Source of the DNA: Ahaetulla prasina
Taxonomy: Eukaryota > Chordata > Lepidosauria > Squamata > Colubridae
Assembly: GCF_028640845.1 (NCBI RefSeq)
Contig: NC_080546.1
Span: forward strand, 18,881,020 to 18,945,019
Length of the DNA: 64,000 nt
Direction of reading: 5' to 3'
In this document: piece after piece, positions 57,004-64,000 of the stretch
Position numbering within the stretch: position 1 is the stretch's first letter
Layout: each line of letters opens with the position of its first letter
Program-made: the position numbers and the translations under genes
Notes under the pieces: generated by a model
What the model was told of the DNA's origin: nothing
The model's input: only the letters and a program-made list of their open reading frames with translations
Database searches by the model: none

Positions 57004-57185
57004 GTGTATAAGAATAGAACATACAGCCTTATCTCATTAATTTTCAAACCTCAAACCAGTCTATTTCATCTTATTCCATCTAGATTGTGTCTTCCTGCCT
57101 ATGTTTACGTTTCACATGAGGTCAATGAAATATTTTTGTATTTTCATTTCCCAAACCATGTTCCGTGAGTTAATGTATTGTTATA
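55133..57185. repeat. Segmental tandem duplication, copy 1
   Basis: 2053 bp that recurs almost base for base as copy 2 (57186-59252). Start and end coincide with tgctt (55133, 57186, 59253), pointing to microhomology at the breakpoint. Content is AT-rich, with (CA)n at 55325-55353, a hAT-like MITE at 56347-56705 and (TA)n(TG)n at 56951-57002. No coding gene. Confidence 0.95.
56347..56705. mobile_element. hAT-like MITE inside duplication copy 1
   Basis: The left end cagtggtgaaatctgaaccg is clear and the right end tttaatcactacctg is a weaker match; the interior has the ttttactaccggttcacccg motif. No matching 8-bp flanks. The other copy is at 58415-58774. Confidence 0.6.
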
Positions 57186-57370
57186 TGCTTCCAGATTTTT
57201 TTAAAATAATAATAATAATAAACTGAACAGGCAAGATTTAATAAGCACCCTAATGAGAGTGATAAATCTTTTTTCTCCCGTATAGCATTCCTACATAAAA
57301 GAAGCAAACAAAGCTTCTATTTTTAAAATAATTCTAAACTAGTGGCTATTTCATTTTTCGATTATTAAAA

Positions 57371-57424
<54 letters not shown>

Positions 57425-59019
57425 TATGGCCTGTCTGTTTATCCTATGTTTCTATTATGTTGCTGTTTTGTTTCTTTCCTTGAACTGAGCACTTTCTTTG
57501 AACCACAAATTTTATCTAAGTTTCTCTAAGAAATGGCTTGAGAGGGAAATTATTCAAGGGTGAGACCTAAAAGGTGGGGGAAACAACCTTGTAACACACC
57601 TGGAAACAATCATATGTGATTTGGGTTTCAATATAATTGCAATTTTAGATAAGTAATGCACTCTAGAGGTATACCTAGCTTATAGGATGTACTGTGTGCA
57701 ATTACCATTAAGAAAGACAATTACACTGATTAAATATGAAAAGCAAAATAATTCTGTTACTTTTCTTTGAATTTCATTCCACAGGAAAAACAATTACTCA
57801 GATCTGAGTGATTATGCTGTGAAAACATATAAATTTGAACAAGTGATATTTGTAGAAATTCATTCTTATGCATTAGTCCCATTTCCACGAATTTAAATTT
57901 AACTCATGGAATTTAAGCATTTAAAAATAATGTATCTCCTCTGATAAATAAAGAAGAAAACAGTTAAAAGATTTATCCCCCCAAAAAAACAATTCTAGGA
58001 ATCCTGGGAGAATTGATATAAAGATTTTTAGCAACACTGGCACTTAAAATCATTTCTTATACAATACCTACATAGCCTAATAGCAATGAGTCTTTGACTA
58101 GCCTCACAGTGTGAGAGTTTTTATGATTATTGCCAACTATCAGAGAACTTATTTTGGACTTGAGATTCTCACCTAGCTTGAGGCTACCAGTCTCTGAAGT
58201 TAACAGCTCATTAACCAGGGAGAAAATGATTGGTTGACAGGAACTGCTAAATGAACTTAGTATATAAAGCTCAGTACACAATTGTTTTTGTTCTTATTCC
58301 AATTCTACCTCAAGTGCAAATGTCCATTTAGTTTCTAAGATTGTACTACTTTCCTCTATAACTTTCTCATCCTTCTGAATTTTACTGATGTACAAACATT
58401 ACATGCTGACAGAGCAGTGGTGAAATCTGAACCGGTTTGCCACCGCTTCACTGGCCACACTTGTGCGGTGCACGCCAAGCACACGCAGATGTACAGTGCA
58501 CACCAAACACACACTGTGTGCATGCACATGCATAATGCGCACCAAATACATGCTGCAAATGCGCACATGTGCAGTACGCCTCAACAGGAGGCTTGGAAAC
58601 GTAAGTAGAACAGCAAGGGGGGGGGATCAGCTGTGCCGTGCGATTTAGATTCACTAGAAAGCAGGATTTTAAATCACGCGGCACAGCTGATCATTGGAAA
58701 TACTAATTTGGAAGAACCAGTAGCTTTTTTTTTACTACCGGTTCACCCGAGCTAGTAGTTTTTATCACTACCTGTTCCCCCAAACAGACTTAACATCTAC
58801 TTAGTGGAAATAACAAATTAACAAATTAACTCTATTGTTGCTCTTGAATTATTTTTTCCCATAAAGAGCAGGTAATAGATATCTGTAATTTCCCTAAATT
58901 GCTCACATTGTATATTTCTATTTTATGTTTACATATTTTATTAAAGAATATGCTGTTAATTAGCTATTAGAATTAGAATATGCTAAACAGATATCTCAGT
59001 ATCTTCTTTCCTCTCCCCC

Positions 59020-59070
<51 letters not shown>

Positions 59071-59252
59071 GTGTATAAGAATAGAACATACAGCCTTATC
59101 TCATTAATTTTCAAACCTCAAACCAGTCTATTTCATCTTATTCCATCTAGATTGTGTCTTCCTGCCTATGTTTACGTTTCACATGAGGTCAATGAAATAT
59201 TTTTGTATTTTCATTTCCCAAACCATGTTCCGTGAGTTAATGTATTGTTATA
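57186..59252. repeat. Segmental tandem duplication, copy 2
   Basis: 2067 bp, head-to-tail with copy 1. Differences are a handful of substitutions (for example ttcggtt/ttctgtt near 55684/57733) plus microsatellite length: (CA)n is about 47 bp here against about 29 bp, and (TG)n about 30 bp against 33 bp. Such identity implies recent origin, or a possible assembly artefact. Confidence 0.95.
58415..58774. mobile_element. hAT-like MITE inside duplication copy 2
   Basis: Duplicate of 56347-56705 with the same ends and small differences in the gtgcgcaccaaatacatg region. Not an independent insertion. Confidence 0.6.
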
Positions 59253-59621
59253 TGCTTACATATTTTGTATTCTTGGGTTTTCAGAAATGGTGATAATACA
59301 AGGAAATCAGAAAATCGTACTTTTTTTTCTCGATTAGAATTTTTTTCATCTTCCATTGTATTGATTTATCATGGGACTACAATTTCATTAATTCTCAAAA
59401 GTAATAGGTTGCTGTTTTATCAAGCACACTGTATTCAAAGACAATATTTTATAAGAGAGTGAAAGAGTTAAGTTTTATACAAAATATAAATTTAGATTCA
59501 GTCTAACTACATCAAATGCAAGGGATGTATCAGAGAAAAAGAAAAATAACTTACAGAATGGAGAGATGTATTGGACTAGAATTAAAATGGATCCTTCTTT
59601 GTAAAACCATTTTGGTGTGTT
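59253..59621. other. No feature recognised
   Basis: AT-rich sequence between the duplication and the next SINE. Confidence 0.35.
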
Positions 59622-59976
59622 TAAAGATAAAGGTTTCCCTCGCAAATATGTGCTAGTCCTTCCCGACTCTAGGGGGCAATGCTCATCTCCGTTTCAAAGT
59701 TGAAGAGCCAGCGCTGTCTGAAGACATCTCCATAGTCATGTGGCCGGCATGACTAAATGCCAAAGGCACACGGAATGCTGTTACCTTCCCACCAAAGGTG
59801 GTCCCTATTTTTTTACTTGCATTTTTTACATGCTTTCGAACTGCTAGGTTGGCAGAAGCTGGGACAAGTAACAGGAGCTCACCCCATTATGCAGCACTAG
59901 AGATTTGAACCGCTGAACTGCTGACCTTTAGATCAACAAGATCAGCATCTTAGACACTGAGCCACCACATCCCTCC
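59622..59976 (-). mobile_element. Sauria SINE, full length
   Basis: Starts in + with the tail ataaaggtttccctcgcaaa and gctcatctccgtttcaaag, and ends with cttagacactgagccaccac, the promoter head in reverse. A and B boxes recognisable. Confidence 0.9.
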
Positions 59977-61164
59977 TTTGGTGTGTATATTAACTACCAA
60001 TAACTCAGGCTCATTCAGACAGCAACAAGTTTATGTTTTCTAAGCATTTCATTTCAATTGTCAGTACTACTATAACGTATACTATCAGAAATTCTCAGAT
60101 ATATTATGTAGTTGTAGATCATAAATGTTTAGCTTAAATGAATCATCACAGCTGGTTGCTTTAATGGATTTATAGTATAAATGTTCCAACAGTTTCAGTG
60201 AAAGATAGTAAGCCAGACACTTTGGAAAAGAGAAAGATTTTAGGTTAGCCTCAATGTCTTTTAATCTTGGGCGTTGTTTATTTGTTTATTACATTGGTAC
60301 TTTTGACAAAGTTTGATTTATTGGACAATAGAATAATATGATTCAAGTGACCTCAGCCTCACATGCATAGTAAATGAGATTTCCACTGTAGTTTTTGTTA
60401 CTTTCTTCTTTGACGTTACCAGTCCTTCAATAAAAGAATTGGCTTGAATGTTAATGACAAAAATGTAACAGTAGGAATTTTTATTGTAATTTTGTATGCT
60501 TCATTTCTGTTACTGGAAACAGTATATCTAATAGTAGTAAGCAATGTGGGCTTGCAATCACTTGTTTGTAAGCTGACGCTTTTATCTGAAAACAGAAAAT
60601 TTTAAACTGTCTCTAAAGTATTAATGCCACAAAAATTATGGGCCAACTAGTACTTCTCCTTTCCCTTTCCTTCCTTCCTTCCTTCTTTCCTTCCTTCCCT
60701 CCTTCCTTCCTTCCTTCCTTCCCTGTGTTCACAGTATGAAAAACCAACAGAGCCAAAAGGCAATAGCCAAAAGAAGACACATTTCAACACACTTAATAGA
60801 AATTACTTCTGAAACCCCTAAGTGATATGTTCCTTTTTTGCTCTCTCTATAAGGAATCAATGAAGGTATGTATTTATCTCTTTTAAAAGAACTACCCTGG
60901 TAGAAAACACCATATCTGTCTGTCACTGCTTCTATCTGACCAGAAGTATCTTTCCAGGTTGCCCAATTTTATGCTACGATTTGTTGTAGCCATGGTTGAT
61001 TTTTAGCACAAATTTTGCCACTGCTATTTTTACACAGGCCTATATATGTATATCAAAGCAGAACAATATCCATCTTTATTCAGCCTTATGGAATTTTGGA
61101 CCTGAATTGAAAAGAAATACAGTATACTTCTAGCACCTGTGTTTCTGAAATGTTGGCTGAAATT
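59977..61164. other. No gene recognised; contains (TTCC)n
   Basis: A (CTTC)n tract at 60660-60723 is followed by an acceptor-like cacag; the short open stretch after it was considered and rejected as an exon. The rest is AT-rich. Confidence 0.4.
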
Positions 61165-61475
61165 ACTTTTAAAGGAAAAAGTTCCCCTCGCACATATGTG
61201 CTAGTCGTTCTCGACTCTAGGGGGCGGTGCTCATCTCCGTTTCAAAGCCGAAGAACCAGCGCTGTCCAAGGACGTCTCCGTGGTCATGTGGCCGGCATGA
61301 CTAAATGCCAAAGGGACACGGAACGAGGTTACCTTCCCACCAAAGTTGATCCCTATTTTTCCACTTGCATTTTTTACATGCTTTCGAACTGCTAGGTTGG
61401 CAGAAGCTGGGACAAATAACGGGAGCTCACCCCATTATGCGGCACTAGGGATTCAAACCATTGAACTGCCGACCT
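61165..61475 (-). mobile_element. Sauria SINE, head truncated
   Basis: Tail ctcgcacatatgtgctagtc and ctcatctccgtttcaaagcc to aaaccattgaactgccgacc. The B box is present, the A-box part missing. Confidence 0.85.
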
Positions 61476-62718
61476 AAGTTTATTAGCTCAGTTTAGTTTA
61501 TTTTTTAGGATGGTCTTAAAGCAATTTTTTTGCAGAAGTATTTTGCTAGCCTTACATTAATTTGAAAGATAATTTTAAAGTTAGAGCACTAATCAAAATG
61601 TATAACTTTATTATTTTATGCCAACTGTCACTGAAGTTCATCACAATCTATTATCCTGACTTCTAAATAATCCATCGATAGAGTGCCTTTCTTGGAATTA
61701 TACCTTAACTTATTTTATAAAACAAGAAGACTTGAAAATAGTCACAGGGTGGCATTCATGGGCTGGCCAGGGAAAAGTTATGATATAATTTATTTTCAAC
61801 TGAAAGAAAACAGAAATCATAAAAAGGAATGACAGTATTCTTTCTTTCTACCTTTCATAGATATTTCAGCTAAATTTAGAACTGGCCCCATGAAATTCAT
61901 GAGTCCATTATTTCTGCGGACCATGGGAGGAGATAATTTATATGAAAAAAACACCCCGGTCTCAGAGTATGACAAATAGTCCTATTTGAGAAATAGGAGT
62001 TGTAAGAAAGATTTCTAATGGAATTGTACTATAATGGAATTGTATTAAAATCTTCACCGTTGTTAGAAGTGTAGATTGTTTGTCGAGTGAAGCCCCATGA
62101 GCTTCACATTTCTAAGGTTTGTGATAATTAAGCCCAAGAGAAGAAAATGGTGCATTTCTTCATCTACTATAGAACGTATAATAAAGGGGGAAAAAACTTC
62201 TAAAGGCTATTCCTCCAGGAAACCTTTAGAACTGGAAATATCAATCAGTTTTTCAGTATTTTTAACCAATATGTTTAAACCAAGGGGAAATTTTTTGCAG
62301 AACTCTTTAGTTATTAATACAAGAGAACTGTCACTTTAAAAAGAATGAAAATGAGTAGAGAATCATGGAACAAGACATTAATAGATTCATTAGGGAATAT
62401 TTAAGTTCTTAAAAATTAAACAAGATTACTTCTCATAGAGGACTTTTATGAAGTATAAGGGAATAATATTTAAGATGCTCTTTGTGGGTGTAGATAGTAC
62501 TTTTAAGCATAGTCTTACTTCACAAATCTTCTTATTTGGTAAAAATCTATTAGCTACTTGTTTTATTAACCCCTGAAGATTCTATTCAATAATATTTCAA
62601 TCTTTCTTCAACACTGAATTTTAAGACTTTGGAAAGGACATTAGGGAGAAAAATCTAAGTTTCCAAAGGAGGACGTGAAGAAAATATTGGATGTTTTCTA
62701 CTTATCTCTGATGCCATC
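61476..62718. other. No gene recognised
   Basis: AT-rich sequence without a named repeat. Confidence 0.35.
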
Positions 62719-62726
62719 CCCTAGAA

Positions 62727-62849
62727 CAGGGGTCTGCAAACTTGGCTCTTTTAAGACTTGTGGACTTCAACTCCCAGAGTTCCTCAGCCAGCTTTGCTCT
62801 GGGAGTTGAAATCCACCAGTCTTAAAAGAACCAAGTTTGCAGACCCCTG
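62727..62849. mobile_element. Hairpin hAT MITE with perfect target duplication
   Basis: 123 bp, nearly a complete palindrome: caggggtctgcaaacttggc at the left and ccaagtttgcagacccctg at the right, with gacttgtggacttcaactcc mirrored inside. The flanks CCCTAGAA at 62719-62726 and 62850-62857 are identical. Confidence 0.95.
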
Positions 62850-63214
62850 CCCTAGAAAAAGAGGGCTGTCACTGAAAGATGCCACATTTCAGTGGCAGAA
62901 AGTATGGTAACTTTTCCTTCCTTAAAAATATATAGACAAATGGATAAACAATCATAGCTTCTGCTCCATCCCACAAAATCTGTTCTGATCTCACAGAACC
63001 TGTTTCAAGTATGTTGTACTTGAAATCCATATTTTCATGTTTTCAGTTTGCTGATAATGCGTCAATCCTTCAGCTCCTCACCATACATCTTTCTAAATTT
63101 TATGGATCATATTCAGGTGCTGTTGCAGCTCGTATATGTCTTTCATTGGTATTGAACAAATGGTGTGCTATCATATTTCACACAAAATTCAAACATCCTG
63201 CCAGCGCCTAAGAG

Positions 63215-63818
63215 CAGGGGTGAAATGCTCCCGGTTCGGACCGGATCGCCTGATCCGGTAGCGATGGGGGCAGGTAGTTTAGAGAACCGGTAGCAAAAAT
63301 CCCTGCCCCCCCCCCACTGGCCATGCCTTACTGTTCCTCTTCTCTGTCCCTGAAGCACTCAGTGGTGATATAGCTGCAAATGGCCTTAAATGACTACCGT
63401 GGCACTTCAAAGGGCCGCACTATAGCTGATCAGTGCTGTAGGCAGCTAGTAGACCAGTGCCTCTATTTTTAAAGAAGGTAGACCGGTGCCTGCCAAAAAA
63501 AGGCACGTGGTAGACCGGTGCCTCTCAGTACAAGGCAATTGGTAGATTGGGGCCTCTATTTTTTAAAGAAGGTAGACCGGTGCCTCTCAATAAAAGGCAA
63601 TTGGTAGACCGGGGCCTCTCAGTAAAAGGCAATTGGTAGACTGGGGCCTCTATTTTTAAAGAAGGTAGACCAGTGCCTCCCAAGTTTTGTATATTTTATT
63701 ATTTTTATTATTTATTATTATTGACCATGCCCATTCAGTCACCTGACCACCAAGCCACACCCACCAATTAAGCCACGCCCACAGAACCGGTAGGGAAAAT
63801 TTTTAGATTTCACCCCTG
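63215..63818. mobile_element. hAT non-autonomous element with internal higher-order repeat
   Basis: The ends are caggggtgaaatgctcccgg and ttagatttcacccctg, with perfect CCTAAGAG at 63207-63214 and 63819-63826. 604 bp. Left part: ggatcgcctgatccggtagc; right part: caccaattaagccacgccca. Between them lies a tandem array (63447-63680). Non-coding. Confidence 0.95.
63447..63684. repeat. Higher-order tandem repeat, 94-bp period
   Basis: Eight units begin ggtagacc or a close variant at 63447, 63477, 63509, 63541, 63571, 63603, 63635 and 63664. Type A units (29-30 bp) end ctctatttttaaagaa; type B units (32 bp) end ctcagtaaaaggcaatt. The order is A-B-B-A-B-B-A plus a partial unit, giving a 94-bp super-period (63447, 63541, 63635). 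Confidence 0.9.
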
Positions 63819-63928
63819 CCTAAGAGCCCCACAGATTGACTTGTTCAGGCTGCTATTGGTAGTCCAACTATTGTCGTGGTGTAGTCTACTGTGTTGTACA
63901 ATGCTCAGGTTTTTTGCTTTTTCCCTAG

Positions 63929-64000
63929 CTAGACAAACTCAAAGCTCCTTCATCAAATGCACAGATCCCCAAAGCATTGCAACATATGGTTCCTGCAAAT
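63929..64000 (+). CDS. Candidate coding exon, cut by the window end; probable next exon of the gene at 17014
   Basis: A strong acceptor (ggttttttgctttttccctag, AG at 63927-63928) is followed by 72 nt open to the end of the window, 24 codons beginning LDKLKAPSSNAQIPK and ending HMVPAN. Read directly after the exon at 17014-17097, which ends on a codon boundary, the phase fits without adjustment: a coiled coil ending LREEL would run into LDKLK and then a Ser/Pro/Asn-rich segment, a common coiled-coil to linker transition. The frame two bases later is also open, so phase alone does not prove the link. The implied intron is about 46.8 kb. No donor is seen because the window ends. The exon could be chance, since 24 open codons is short. 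Confidence 0.45.

Noticed and set aside
57375..57421. Regularly spaced repeats considered as a CRISPR-like array
   Set aside because: Simple (CA)n microsatellite with no spacers; the window is vertebrate.
60665..60812. Pyrimidine (TTCC)n tract plus cacag, then 25 open codons (YEKPTEPKGNS...)
   Set aside because: The polypyrimidine tract is a microsatellite, the frame is short, ends in a stop and has no donor.
63044..63110. Acceptor-like catgttttcag followed by a short open stretch
   Set aside because: No donor in a sensible place and no protein-like motif.

Overview
This is a 64 kb piece of vertebrate nuclear DNA, almost certainly from a squamate and most likely a snake. The evidence is the repeat content: Sauria SINEs with a BovB-type 3' tail, BovB/RTE LINE fragments, CR1/L3-type LINEs whose 3' ends run into long (ATTCT)n arrays, a Dong/R4 LINE, Penelope-like remnants, and many short hAT transposons with clean 8-bp target duplications. 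Nothing suggests bacterial or free viral DNA. I see no operon, CRISPR array, rRNA gene or intact tRNA gene.

Only two pieces look like host coding sequence, both on the + strand. One is an 84-nt exon-like block (17014-17097) encoding 28 residues with a clear coiled-coil heptad. The other is an open block running from a strong acceptor at 63927-63928 to the window end (63929-64000). Both are open in the same phase, so the simplest reading is that 17098-63928 is one intron of about 46.8 kb and the rest of the window is more intron of the same gene. I could not identify the gene.

Layout. 1-5.4 kb: a cut LTR, then hAT elements with 8-bp duplications. 6-8.6 kb: two head-to-tail Dong/R4 copies. 10 kb and 27.2 kb: two solo LTRs of the family that opens the window. 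14-16 kb: CR1, a mariner-like MITE and a hAT MITE. 17-23 kb: the exon, then SINEs, LINEs and hATs. 24.4, 45.4 and 48.3 kb: long microsatellites growing from the 3' end of one LINE family. 29-31.9 kb: a hAT split by a LINE, abutting a second hAT, then another LINE. 33-38 kb: a BovB inside a mariner-like MITE, an LTR-like block and Penelope-like remnants. 40-45 kb: CR1, a hAT containing a solo LTR, more Penelope, hAT and mariner-like copies. 46-54.9 kb: BovB fragments, a SINE, a hAT and a Penelope-type inverted repeat. 55.1-59.25 kb: a recent 2.06-kb tandem duplication. 59.6-63.8 kb: SINEs and two hAT elements, one holding a 94-bp higher-order repeat, ending just before the second exon.

Family names come from recognised motifs, protein fragments and insertion hallmarks, not from a database search. 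Insertion hallmarks (terminal repeats, target duplications) were read directly and are the most reliable part. All transposon reading frames here are truncated or broken.
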